From contig NW_027168352.1 of the NCBI RefSeq assembly GCF_040954835.1, forward strand, positions 676,635 to 740,634: a DNA stretch of 64,000 bases, given 5' to 3'. The notes below the pieces were generated by a model. It was given only the letters and a program-made list of their open reading frames with translations. It was not told where the DNA came from and did no database searches. Shown here one piece after another: positions 1 through 9,502 of this stretch (position 1 is the stretch's first letter; every line of letters begins with the position of its first letter). The DNA is from Lepisosteus oculatus (lineage: Eukaryota > Chordata > Actinopteri > Semionotiformes > Lepisosteidae). A program made the position numbers and the translations under genes.

Positions 1-355
1 TTCACGCTACAGAAACGGCCTGTGTGAGGGGGGGCACGGGAAAAAAATAAAACCGTGTGCGTGTTTTCGGCAGAGTAAGCTCAGCGGGGAAACTCCCTGA
101 ATCTCAGGGTTGCTTCTTGAACCCAGAAAACGACCTTTTTTCTCTCTCTCGTTTTCTTAGTGTCTGGGACGTTCACGAACTCTGCCGCGTCGGTGCGATT
201 CCCAGCGGGACTTGAACATAACCCCCCCGTGGGGCCACAGCGCCCCCGTGTGGCCGAGAGGACCACCACCCTCAGGGCTGAGCTTTTACTGCCGTGTCCC
301 GCTTTTACTCTGGCGATGAAGGAGGGAATCAAGGAGGAGAATTAATATTGTGATC
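1..355. other. Unassigned sequence, no gene seen
   Basis: GC-rich, mostly unique-looking sequence, present again at 18070-18423. Short frames exist on both strands, but none has a recognisable domain. A degenerate CTCF-like string lies at 238-256. I can support no gene here. Confidence 0.5.
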
Positions 356-625
356 CACCAGTCCATCACAGGACACACACACACCCTGGACAGGACACCA
401 GTCCTTCACAGGATACCAGTCCATCACAGGACACACACACACCCTTGACAGGACACCAGTCCTTCACAGGATACAAGTCCATCACAGTACACACACACAC
501 CCTGGACAGGACACCAGTCCATCACAGGACACACACACACTCACACACCCTGGACAGGACAGCAGTCCATCACAGGACACACACACACTCACACACCCTG
601 GACAGGACACCAGTCCATCACAGGA
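356..625. repeat. CA-rich minisatellite (copy 1)
   Basis: Tandem units built from CCAGTCCATCACAGGACAC followed by a CA run and CCTGGACAGGACA. Unit length varies, roughly 38 to 52 bp, through the CA run. Apparent His/Thr-rich reading frames across it come from the repeat. Confidence 0.85.
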
Positions 626-940
626 TGTTCAGTGCCTCTCTCTAATAAAGTAGAAACAAGACATTAAACTCCGTTCAAAACAGGAGAAATCACCAGGACA
701 CCATACACCTTGCTCCGGACGATGGGAGAAGACCTGTACCTTCACGAGTCCGGGTTGTGAAAACTTCTTCTGGCAGTTCAAAACGTTTCGAAGGGACCAC
801 AGCGCAACCCTGTTTTCCATTTCTATCGTGTATTATTATACAGTCATAAGTATCTGTACTGATCACAGAGTCCCCCTCTCACTGCCAGAACTGAAGCCCA
901 GTGCAGCACGAATAATAATAATAATAATAATTAATCCATC

Positions 941-1290
941 TGGACTCTCCACTCAGAGCTCTTCCCAGGTCAGGGGGATCCAGTGGGGAGGAGAGCAGAG
1001 GGATGGAGCCAGTTCAGAGAGGGGGGGTGATTAGGAGGCCATGATGGGTCAAGACCAGGGGGGGAATCAGGCCAGGATACTGGGGTAACACCCCTACTCT
1101 TCTCCAGAAACACCCCGGGATTGTTAACGAGCACAGAGAGTCAGGACCTTGGTTTGACGTCTCATCCGAAGGACGGCGCCTGTTTACAGTCCAGTGTCCC
1201 CCGTCACTATACTGGGGCATCAAGACCCACACAGACCGCAGGGTGAGAGCGCCCCCTGCTGGCCCCACTCACACCTCTCCCAGCAGCAAC
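941..1290. repeat. Dispersed repeat with CTCF-like core (A, copy 1)
   Basis: A stretch of about 350 bp shared with three other places in the window. It includes the strings TTTGACGTCTCATCCGAAGG and CACTATACTGGGGCATCA. I believe this family is widespread in fish genomes but cannot name it. It follows an AAT trinucleotide run at 909-933, which may be the tail of another element. Confidence 0.65.
1248..1264 (-). promoter_or_regulatory. CTCF-like core motif (A, copy 1)
   Basis: AGCGCCCCCTGCTGGCC on the plus strand. Its complement has CCAGCAGGGGGCGCT, which fits the known CTCF core consensus. It sits near the right end of the dispersed repeat. The motif match is seen; binding is inference. Confidence 0.5.
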
Positions 1291-1345
1291 TTTGGGGGGG
1301 GGGAGGGAAAAAACCAAAAGCTAAACAGATTTTTTTAAAAAATTT

Positions 1346-1351
1346 TTTATT
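1346..1351 (-). terminator. AATAAA polyadenylation signal, minus strand (A, copy 1)
   Basis: TTTATT on the plus strand reads AATAAA on the minus strand. It lies downstream of the orphan terminal exon at 2025-2192 and the 31-bp minisatellite, where a 3' untranslated region would end. Confidence 0.4.
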
Positions 1352-1380
1352 GATGCTTAACAAAAGAACAAAAATTACAA

Positions 1381-1869
1381 GCTTCAGTCCAGACTGGGGT
1401 CTGGGGTCCCTCAGCTTCAGTCCAGTCCAGAATGGGGCCCCTCAGCTTCAGTCCAGTCCAGTCTGGGGCCCCTCAGCTCCAGTCCAACCTGGTGTCCCTC
1501 AGCTCCAGTGCAGTCCAGACTGGGGTCCCTCAGCTTCGGTCCAGCACAGACTGGGGTCCCTCAGCTTTGGTCCAGCACGGTCTGGGGTCCCTCAGCTTCA
1601 GTCCAGACTGGGGTCCCTCAGCTCCAGTCCAGTCCAGTCTGGTGTCTCTCAGCTCCAGTCCAGTCCAGTCTGGGGCCCCTCAGCTCCGGTGCAGTCCAGT
1701 CTGGTGTCTCTCAGCTCCGGTCCAGTCCAGTCTGGTGTCCCTAGGCTCCAGTCCAGTCCAGTCTGGTGTCCCTCAGCTCCTGTCCAGTCCAGTCTGGGGC
1801 CCCTCAGCTTCAGTGCAGTCCAGTCTGGCGTCCCTCAGCTCCAGTCCAGTCCAGTCTAGTCCAGTCCAG
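1381..1869. repeat. 31-bp minisatellite (A, copy 1)
   Basis: About 16 units of the type CAGTCCAGTCTGG / GGTCCCTCAGCTTC, with variants TTCGGTCCAGCACAG and CTCCAGTCCAGTC. Because 31 is not a multiple of three, the same Pro/Ser/Val/Gln-rich peptide appears in several frames. These long frames are repeat artefacts. Confidence 0.9.
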
Positions 1870-2024
1870 ATCTTAGCTGGCACAGAACCAGGAAAGGAAC
1901 CTGGAAAGAATATTGTTATTGCAGGTGTGAGGGACACAGACACAGACGTCACCATGACATCAAACAGCAAGAGGAGACTCCTCCTTGAATCACAGACACG
2001 ACCGGGTGGCGCCCCCCTGTCTGC

Positions 2025-2192
2025 TCACCTGCACCTCCTCTTCCTCTTCTTGTCCTTCCCAGCAGCCTGCTCCTCCTCTCCCTCGCTCTTCCTCTCCTGA
2101 CCCACGGTCTCCGCCGCCTCCATGGGCTCGTCGTGATCATCTGTCTCCACCGACACGCAGCTCAGGGAGTTTAAAAAGACGCACCAGCGATT
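2025..2192 (-). pseudogene. Orphan copy of terminal exon (A, copy 1)
   Basis: On the minus strand an acceptor-like CTCTCCTGCAG precedes an open frame of 55 codons ending in TGA. It reads NRWCVFLNSL... through an acidic middle (EGEEEQ) to a basic end (GKDKKRKRRCR). It is the diverged partner of the exon at 12680-12847. No upstream exon lies next to it, because a retrotransposon fragment occupies that side, so it is probably a non-functional partial duplicate. The frame is still open. Confidence 0.45.
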
Positions 2193-2228
2193 CTGCAGGA
2201 GAGACAGGAGAGTCACGTTAAGAGTCGG

Positions 2229-2380
2229 ACTGGACACTCCAGGACATGAACACTGCACTGAGAGAGAGAGAGGGGTTCATACAGACACATGACTGGACAC
2301 TCCAGTACATGAACACTGCACTGAGAGAGAAAGGGGTTCATACAGACACACTGACTGGACACTGACTGGACACTGGACAG
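2229..2380. repeat. 62-bp minisatellite (A, copy 1)
   Basis: About two units of GGACACTCCAGTACATGAAC, then ACTGCACTGAGAGAGAGAGG and GGTTCATACAGACACACTGA. It lies in what would be an intron next to the orphan exon. Confidence 0.85.
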
Positions 2381-2583
2381 GAGTAAAGAGAGGATCAGAG
2401 CATTACCCACCTTATTTTTCTTCTGTCTCACAGGAGGTGGTGATTGGACCTCCTCCAGCTGGAGTCCGAGGAGGGAGAGAGGGGGCAGGAGAGGGACAGC
2501 ACAGGGAGAGAAAGAGAGAGACAGGTGAGTCAAGTGTCCCAAGAGTACAGAGACTCTGCTGAAATCACACTCGCAGTGAGTGA

Positions 2584-3130
2584 CACCGACACTAACCAGC
2601 CTCAGGACAGCACTGCTAGAGCATCACAACCCAGACTCAACCACATCACAGCACAGATCAAACAGCAATATCTCACACACTGGGACACACACACACAAAC
2701 ACAACATAAACTGGAATGCTACAGAACCTTAAACAGACAATACACACTAGCTGAATATTTGACCAAAATAAAAAATAACAAACAGAAACAGACCCTGACG
2801 AAGTACAGGCTCAGTGACCACAACCTGGTCATAGAAACTGGGCGACACAGGCAGACCTGGCTGCCCAGAGAGGACAGGCTGTGCTCCCACTGCCAGCGGG
2901 GAGAAATAGAGACAGAGGTGCACTTCCTACTGCACTGTGACAGATACTCTGGGATTAGAGAAACATTCTTCCCGAAATTCAGTAATCTAATCCCAGAGTT
3001 CCCACACCTGCCAGAATCACAACGGGTCCCAATCCTACTGGGAGAGGGAGGAGGGAACTCAGTTGATCTGGCAGCCCAGTATGTGATCTCCTGTCACAGC
3101 CTGAGGAACAGTGAGTCTGTCTCCCAATAA
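2584..3130 (+). mobile_element. Non-LTR retrotransposon 3' end, truncated (copy 1)
   Basis: An open frame of about 180 codons ending in TAA at 3128-3130. It contains RLSDHNLVIETGRHRQTWLP, followed by a zinc-binding pattern C-X2-C-X9-H-X4-C at about 2882-2938 (CSHCQRGEIETEVHFLLHC). This layout is typical of the C-terminal zinc region after the reverse transcriptase of vertebrate non-LTR elements. No reverse transcriptase or endonuclease is present, so it is a 5'-truncated remnant. The frame extends upstream into block A DNA (from 2444), but that part is not element sequence. The clade cannot be settled by eye. Confidence 0.65.
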
Positions 3131-3201
3131 TGCTCCAGCCGCCTAAAGTATATGTCAATATTTTATAATATGTGTTTGTTGTAAATGTCTGTAACATGTC
3201 T

Positions 3202-4654
3202 GCTTTACGCAGAGAGTGGCGGGGGTTGGATGTCAAGGCCTGACGATACCGCATTACGCAGAGAGTGGAGGGGTGGAATGTCAGGGCCCGACGACACTGC
3301 TTTATGCAGAGAATGGAGGGGTGGGTGTCAGGGCCATACGACACTTCTTTATTCAGAGAGTGGAGGGGGTGGGATGTCAGGGCTAGATGACACTGCTTTA
3401 CACAGAGAGTGGAGAGGTGGGTGTCAAGGCTATACGACAGTGCTTTACACAGAGAGTGGTGGGGGTGGGATGTCAGGGCCATATGACACTGCTTTACACA
3501 GAGAGTGGCGGGGCTAGGATGTCAGGGCCATATGACACTGCTTTACACAGAGAGTGGTGGGGGTGGGATGTCAGGGCTTGACGACACTGCTTTATGCAGA
3601 GAGTGGAGGGGTGGGATGTCAGGGCTATACGACAGTGCTTTCGGCAGAGAGTGGTGGGGGTCTGATGTCAGGGCCATACGACACTTCTTTACGCAGGGAG
3701 TGGCAGGGGTGGGATGTCAGGGCCTGACGATACTACTTTACACAGTTAGTGGTGGGGGTGGGATGTCAGGGCCATACGACACTTCTTTACGCAGAGAGTG
3801 GCAGAGCTTGACGACACTGCTTTATGCAAAAAATGGAGGGGTGGGTGTCAGGGCTATATGACAGTGCTTTCCGCAGAGAGTGGTGGGGGTGTGATGTCAG
3901 GGCCATACAGCAGTGCTTTACACAGAGAGTGATGGGGGTGTGATGTCAGGGCCATATGACACTGCTTTACACAGAGAGTGGCGGGGGTGGGATATCAGGG
4001 CCTGACAACACAGCTTAACGCAGAGTGTGGAGGGGTGAGTGTCAGGGTTATACGGCAGTGCTTTACGCAGAGAGTGGTGGGGGTGTGATGTCAGGGCCAT
4101 ACGACAGTGCTTTACACAGAGAGTGGCGGGGGAGGGATGTCAGGGCTTGACAACACTGCTTTATGTAGAGAGTGGAGGGGAGGGTTTCAGAGCCATAAGA
4201 CACTGCTTTATGCAGAGAGTGGATGGATTGGTGTCAGGGCCATATGACACTACTTTACACAGAGAGTGGCGGGAGTGGGATGTCAGGCCCTGACGATACT
4301 ACTTTACGTAGACAGTGGCGGGGGTGGGATGTCAGGGCCTGACGACACTGCTTTATTCAGAGTGGAGGGGTGGGTGTCAGGGCTATACGACAGTGCTTAA
4401 TGCAGAGAGTGGAGGGTTGGGTGTCAGGGCTATACGACAGTGCTTTCCGCAGAGAGTGGTGGGGGTGTGATGTCAGGGCCATACGACACTTCTTTACGCA
4501 GGGAGTGGCAGGGGTGGGATGTCAGGGCCTGACGATACTTATTTACGCAGAGAGTGGCAGGGGTGGGATGTCAGGGCCTGACGACACTGCTTTATGCAGA
4601 GAATGGAGGGGTGGGTGTCAGGGCCATACGACACTTCTTTATTCAGAGAGTGGA
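3202..4654. repeat. 49-bp minisatellite (copy 1)
   Basis: About 30 units of roughly 49 bp of the type GCTTTACACAGAGAGTGG, CGGGGGTGGGATGTCAGGG, CC(A/T)(T/G)ACGACACT. It starts about 70 bp past the retrotransposon stop codon. About 22 bp of the unit match, in reverse complement, the interspersed repeat fragments at 16836-17105. Open frames across it are repeat artefacts. Confidence 0.9.
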
Positions 4655-4868
4655 GATCTAGACAAAGGGGGCAACTCTTAGTCGTATGGGCTTAGTCACA
4701 CATCGCAGCGATTAAAAAAACAAAAGAAACATATTATGTCTGTTACTAACGACTTTTTTTTCCTACATTGAAAGTCTCTTTCCCGGGTGATTTTCTAGCG
4801 CGACTGGGGCTCTTCATTTCTCCTCGGTGTCTCATCGCGGGCGGATTTGAAACAGACCACAGAAGGTG
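4655..4868. other. Spacer between two minisatellites
   Basis: About 210 bp of unique-looking sequence with A- and T-runs, repeated at 22665-22878. No gene or known element seen. Confidence 0.5.
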
Positions 4869-7521
4869 GTCACACACTATATTATTATTGAGAGACAGGC
4901 TCACTGTCTGTACCTCAGGCTGGGACAGGAGATCCCACACTGTATTATTATTATTGAGAGACAGGCTTACTCTCTGTTCCTCAAGCTGAGACAGGACATC
5001 ACATACTGTATTATTAATGATTGACAGGCTCACTGTTCCTCAGGCTGGGACAGGAGATCACACACTGTATTATTATTATTGAGAGACAAGCTCACTGTCT
5101 GTTCCTCAGGCTGGGACAGAGGATCACACACTGTATTATTATTATTTAGAGACAGGCTCACTGTCTGTTCCTCAGAGTTGGACAGGAGATCCCACACTGA
5201 ATTATTATTATAGAGAGACAGGCTCACTGTATGTTCCCCAGGCTGGGTCAGGAGCTCACACAGTATTATTATAATTATTGAGAGACAGTCTCACTGTCTG
5301 TTCCTCAGTCTGGGACAGGAGATCACACACTGTATTATTATTGAGAGACAGGCTCACTGTCTGTTCCCCAGGCTGGGACAGGACATCCCACACTGTATTA
5401 TTATAATTATTTAGAGACAGACTCACTGTCTTTTCCTCGGTCTGGGACAGATGGTCACACACTGTATTATTATTGAGACAGGCTCACTGTCTGTTCCTCA
5501 ATCTGGGACAGTAGATCACATTGTATTATTATTATTAATATTATTGAGAGTCTGGCACACTGTTCCCCAGGCTGGGACAGGAGATCCCACACTGTATTAT
5601 TATTATTTTGAGACAGGCTCACTGTTTGTTCCTCAGGCTGGGACAGGAGATCCCACACTGAATTATTATTATTTTGAGACAGGCTCACTGTTTGTTCCTC
5701 AGGCTGGGACAGGAGATCCCACACTGAATTATTATTATTGAGAGACAGGCTTACTCTCTGTTCCTCAGGCGGAGACAGGACATCACATACTGTATTATTA
5801 TTGATTGACAGGCTTATTGTTCCTCAGGCTGGGACAGGAGATCAGACACTGTATTATTATTATAGTGAGACAGGCTCACTGTATGTTCCCCAGGCTGGGA
5901 CAGGAGGTCATACATTATATTATTATTAAAGAGAGACAGGCTCACAGTATGTTCCACAAACTGAGACAGGAATTCACACTGTATTATTATTATTGAAAGA
6001 CAGACTCACTGTCTTTTCCTCAGTCTGGGACAGTTGGTCACATACTGTATTATTATTATTGAGAGACAGGCTCACTGTTCCTCATGCTGGGACAGTAGAT
6101 CACACTGTATTATTATTACTGAGAGTCTGGCTCACTGTTCCCCAGGCTGGGACAGGAGATCACACACTGTATTATTATTAGTGAGAGACAGGCTTACTCT
6201 CTGTTCCACAGGCTGAGACAGGACATCACATATTGTATTATTATTATTGACAGATAGGCTGACTGTCTGTTCCTCAGGCTGGGACAGAGGATCACACACT
6301 GTATTATTATTGAGAGACAGGCTCACTCTCTGTTCCTCAGGCTGGGACAGGAGATCACACATTGGCTTGTTATTGAGAGGCAGGCTCACTGTCTGTTCCT
6401 CAGGTTGGGACAGGAGATCACATGCTGTATTATTATTATTGAGAGACAGGCTCATTGTCTGTTTCTCAGGCTGGGACAGGAGATCACACACTGTATTATT
6501 ATTATTGACAGATAGGCTGACTGTCTGTTCCTCAGAATGGGACAAGAGATCACACACTGTATTACTATTATTGACAGATAGGCTCACTGTGTCTTCGCTT
6601 GGGCTTGAACAGAAGATCACACACTGGATTATTATTACTGAGAGAGGCTCACAGTCTGTTCCTCAGGCTGGGACAGGAAATCACACACTCTATTATTATT
6701 ATTGAGAGACAGGCTCACTGTCTGTTCCTCAGGCTAGGGTAGGATATCACACACTGTATTATTAGTATTGAGAGAAAGCCTCAGTGTTCCCCAGGCTGGG
6801 ACAGGAGATCACACATTGTATTTTTATTATTGAGAGACAGGCTCACTGTTCCTCAGGCTGGGACAGGAGTTCAAACTGTATTATTATTATTATTGAGAGA
6901 CAAGCTCACTGTTCCCCAGGCTGGGACAGGAGGCGCAATTATTATTGAGAGACAGGCTCACTGTCTGTTCCTCAGGCTGGGACAGGAGATCACAAACTGT
7001 ATTATTATTATAGAGAGACCTGCTCTTTCCTGACTGTTCCTTAGGCTGGGACAGCAGATCATAATCTGCTTTATTATTATTGAGAGACTGGCTCACTCCT
7101 GTCTGTTCCTCAGGTTGGGAAAGGAGATCAGACACTGTATTATTATTATTGAGAGACGGGCTCAGTGCTCCCCAGGCTGAGACAGGAGATCACACACTGT
7201 ATTATTATTATTGAGTATCTGGTTCACTGTTCCCCAGGCTGGGACAGGAAATCACACACTGTATTATTATTATTGAGAGACAGGCTCACTGTCTGTTCCT
7301 CAGGCTGGGGCAGGATATCACACACTGTATTATTCGTATTGAGAGACAGCCTCAGTGTTCCCCAGGCTGGGACAGGAGATCACACACTGTATTATTATTG
7401 AGAGACAGGTTCACTGTCTGTTCCTCTGGCTGGGGCAGGGAATCACACACTGTATTATTAGGATTATTAAGAGACAGGCTCGCTGTCTGCTCCACAGGCT
7501 GGGACAGGATATCACACACTG
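4869..7521. repeat. 66-bp minisatellite derived from retrotransposon 3' end (copy 1)
   Basis: About 40 units of 55 to 66 bp, of the form GAGAGACAGGCTCACTGTCT, GTTCCTCAGGCTGGGACAGG, AGATCACACACTGTATTATT plus a variable (ATT)n. The reverse complement of a unit matches the last ~50 bp of the retrotransposon fragment (about 3077-3130) with only a few differences, in inverted orientation. The minus-strand peptide VCDLLSQPEEQTVSLSLNNN, repeated in frames, is the decayed echo of the element's C-terminus (VISCHSLRNSESVSQ). Confidence 0.9.
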
Positions 7522-7979
7522 TTGTAGTGTTCTCTCACGAGGCACCAGTTCTGTAGGGGTTTGGGCATTTACTGGGACAATTATTTTTGTGGCAGTAAAT
7601 CACACAATTGATTCTTTTAATGGTCTTAGAATCCAACCATGCGACATAACTCAAACAACGCACACACAGGTACTAATACACGAGGATACATTTGTTAATA
7701 TATAGAATATGCATGCAAACCTAACAGATCTTATCGTATGGGTTATCAGAATACAAAAGATATAAATTCATTCAGTTACAAAGAGTTACACATATCAAGA
7801 GGACATAAGTTCGGTATATCATTCATTTAGACCATTTCGTAATTGAACTTGTTTACAACTTCTACATGAGATACTTAAAACAAGTACATAACCCTTAGGA
7901 ATTAAATTGATATCAACTGGTTGGGAGCAGTAATGCAATAAGGTTGAATACTCACTGCCGGTGGGTCCCTTTTCACACC
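7522..7979. other. AT-rich spacer before the tRNA cluster
   Basis: About 460 bp of AT-rich, unique-looking sequence with no gene seen, repeated at 25535-25992. Confidence 0.5.
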
Positions 7980-8052
7980 GTTTCCGTAGTGCAGCGGTTA
8001 TCACGTTCGCCTCACACGCGAAAAATCCCCGGTTTGAAACCGGACGGGAACA
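7980..8052 (+). tRNA. tRNA-Val (CAC), slightly degraded (copy 1)
   Basis: A 73-nt cloverleaf. The acceptor GTTTCCG pairs with CGGGAAC (one T-G wobble), and a standard D arm is present. The anticodon stem TTCGC/GCGAA is perfect, with loop CTCACAC and anticodon CAC at 8013-8015. The T arm is weakened by one mismatch, and the loop starts TTTGAAA instead of TTCGAAA, which alters the B box. A TTTTT pol III terminator lies at 8061-8065. The altered B box makes activity doubtful. Confidence 0.75.
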
Positions 8053-8629
8053 GCCTCCTCTTTTTGCACGCTCCTGTACTTCACAGAGGTCTTGAGCGAC
8101 CGGTCATTTGTTCCCAATGTGTTTCCGGTGCCTTCATGCACTCTTGTACCAAACGCACGTTCCTTCTGTACGCGGAGCCGATCATTTGCAATTGGGCTGT
8201 GCCGACAGACCAGGACGAGCTCTGTCGGCTCAAAAGCAGCGCAGGACCTGCAAGAACAAAAGAAAGATTAGCATCCAGCGGGGGCTTCTTAGTGAGCCCA
8301 AGATCTCATCAAGAATCGGCTCCAGCAACAGGGCTGGGCGCATTGTTCCATTCTCCGACCACTCTCGGTGTAAACAAGTCCCTCCTGGTCTCTGCTTGAA
8401 TTGCACTTTCCTGCGTTTGCTATGGTGTAACTGGGTTCCCCTGCATGGGCGAATGTGAAGAAGATCCTAAGTAAGTCATTGAAGAAAACCGAGAAGAGGT
8501 CGGAGTGGCCTCTGTCGTTCATCAACGATCCAGTCAGGCAGTACTCCTCTGCAAAGCGCAGTTCGTTCACGTCGATTGACTTTTTTTTGCCTTCATTTGT
8601 GCATGTAGTAAAAGCAGACGCCCCTATTC
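8053..8629. other. Intergenic region within the tRNA cluster
   Basis: No gene recognised. It includes a short interspersed-repeat fragment at 8313-8388 and a T8 run at 8581-8588. Repeated at 26066-26642. Confidence 0.5.
8313..8388. repeat. Fragment of interspersed repeat family (copy 1)
   Basis: CAGGGCTGGGCGCATTGTTC, then CCACTCTCGGTGTAAA and CCCTCCTGG match the order of strings in the larger fragments at 16836-17105 (CAGGGCTGGGCAGCTTGTTC, CCACTCTCTGTGTA). A diverged, short copy of the same family. Confidence 0.55.
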
Positions 8630-8701
8630 TACCGTGAACCCGACTCGAACCGGGGTTGTGGCGGCCACAACGCAAAGTACTGACCACTATACGATCACGG
8701 A
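8630..8701 (-). tRNA. tRNA-His (GTG), likely pseudogene (copy 1)
   Basis: On the minus strand the sequence follows vertebrate tRNA-His closely (GATCGTATAGTGGTCAGTAC, anticodon loop TTGTGGC with GTG at 8666-8668, T loop TTCGAGT). The terminal 1-72 pair is lost (T-T); one mismatch lies in the anticodon stem and two in the T stem. The first acceptor pair is part of the histidine identity set, so function is doubtful. A TTTT run lies just downstream (8610-8613 on the complement). Confidence 0.65.
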
Positions 8702-8900
8702 GAGATACCGAGACACACGTGGCAGGGCGGAAAAGGCTGTGCTCTCTTCGTGTGACATAATTCGGAAAAGTCCTGACGTTGCATTTCAACTGAGCCCCAG
8801 TATACATCGACCCTTCGACACTCTGAGTGACACCTCTTGCGTGTTTTCTCATATTTATGTAGTTTGCTTGCATGATGCCCGGAACAGCGGGGTTGTTCGC

Positions 8901-8972
8901 TCCCATATGGTCGAGCGGTTAGGATTCCTGGTTTTCACCCACGTGGCCTGGGTTCAACTCCCGGTATGGGAA
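8901..8972 (+). tRNA. tRNA-Glu (TTC) (copy 1)
   Basis: A 72-nt cloverleaf. Acceptor TCCCATA/TATGGGA is perfect. The anticodon loop TTTTCAC has TTC at 8934-8936; the anticodon stem has one mismatch. The T arm CTGGG/CCCGG with loop TTCAACT is sound. A TTTT terminator lies at 8981-8984. This is one of the best-preserved tRNAs of copy 1 and may be active. Confidence 0.8.
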
Positions 8973-9424
8973 CGTGTCAGTTTTGAATCCTGCTTTCCAA
9001 AAGATTAGCACCGTGTACGAAGGAGCCGCATTAAAACTACTCGAACGTGCAAAACGTGCGAGAAGAGGGGGCGCTTGTTTCCAACCGAAACTTCTCGCGT
9101 GTGAGACGAGCTGACCATCGCTGCAGGAGGTGGGAGGGTTACTCTGGTAGACAGGGCTGACCTTCGGCAATAGGATTTATACTCTCCAAGATGATATTTG
9201 CACTTTCTGGAGAGGCGATTTTCTCCACTTCAGTAGCCCGATTTCGTCGATTGCGTGGAGAGGGCTGTAGAATGTGGCGCCGCCTTTCCTGCTCCATCCA
9301 TGACAGGCGTGCTGGTCTCTGGAGAGAGAGCACGGTCCATCAGCGCACTCCAATAAAGGCACTGGAAGCAGCTGAATCGCATTGACGAAGCTCAGCGCTG
9401 GGCCGCTGGGCACCTCTTACCACC
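8973..9424. other. Intergenic region within the tRNA cluster
   Basis: Unique-looking sequence without a recognisable gene, repeated at 26986-27437. Short frames on both strands lack any domain. Confidence 0.5.
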
Positions 9425-9502
9425 GTTTCCGTAGTGTAGTGGTTATCACGTTCGCCTCACAGGCAAAAGGTCCCCGGTTCGAACCCGGTTCGGGCGGAAG
9501 CA
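9425..9502 (+). pseudogene. tRNA-Val (CAC) pseudogene (copy 1)
   Basis: The 5' half is intact (GTTTCCGTAGTGTAGTGG) and the anticodon CAC lies at 9458-9460. The anticodon stem has a mismatch (TTCGC/GCAAA), and about 5 extra bases disrupt the T arm, giving 78 nt instead of 73. The T-run downstream is only TTT. The second segmental copy at 27438-27510 is intact, so this copy has decayed or been altered since the duplication. Confidence 0.75.

Larger units (their letters stand above)
627..2583. repeat. Block A, copy 1: older dispersed duplicate of block B
   Basis: The block begins GTTCAGTGCCTCTCTC and ends GCAGTGAGTGA. The same series of elements is found, more diverged, at 10807-13489. It holds an unassigned ~280-bp lead, an AAT run, a dispersed repeat with a CTCF-like core, a polyadenylation signal on the minus strand, a 31-bp minisatellite, an orphan terminal exon and a short 62-bp minisatellite. 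At its right edge it meets a retrotransposon fragment, whereas block B continues into the intron of a candidate gene. Confidence 0.85.

Noticed and set aside
238-256. Second type of CTCF-like site, CAGCGCCCCCGTGTGGCCG
   Set aside because: It differs from the core at two well-conserved positions, so it is too weak to list as a regulatory site.
1194-2100. Long Pro/Ser/Val/Gln-rich open frames over the 31-bp minisatellite (also in blocks B and in copy 2)
   Set aside because: The same peptide appears in two or three frames because the unit is 31 bp. No start context, splice signals or domains support coding.
2444-2583. N-terminal part of the 228-codon frame that runs into the retrotransposon fragment
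   Set aside because: These codons lie in block A DNA that is also present in block B without the retrotransposon. The join is by chance.
3202-4654. CRISPR-like regular repeats
   Set aside because: The repeats are directly tandem with no unique spacers, no cas genes are present, and the genome is eukaryotic. The same holds for the 66-bp and 206-bp arrays.
4746-7135. Minus-strand frames with repeated VCDLLSQPEEQTVSLSLNNN
   Set aside because: They are translations of the 66-bp minisatellite. The peptide is the remnant of a retrotransposon C-terminus repeated by the array, not a repeat protein.
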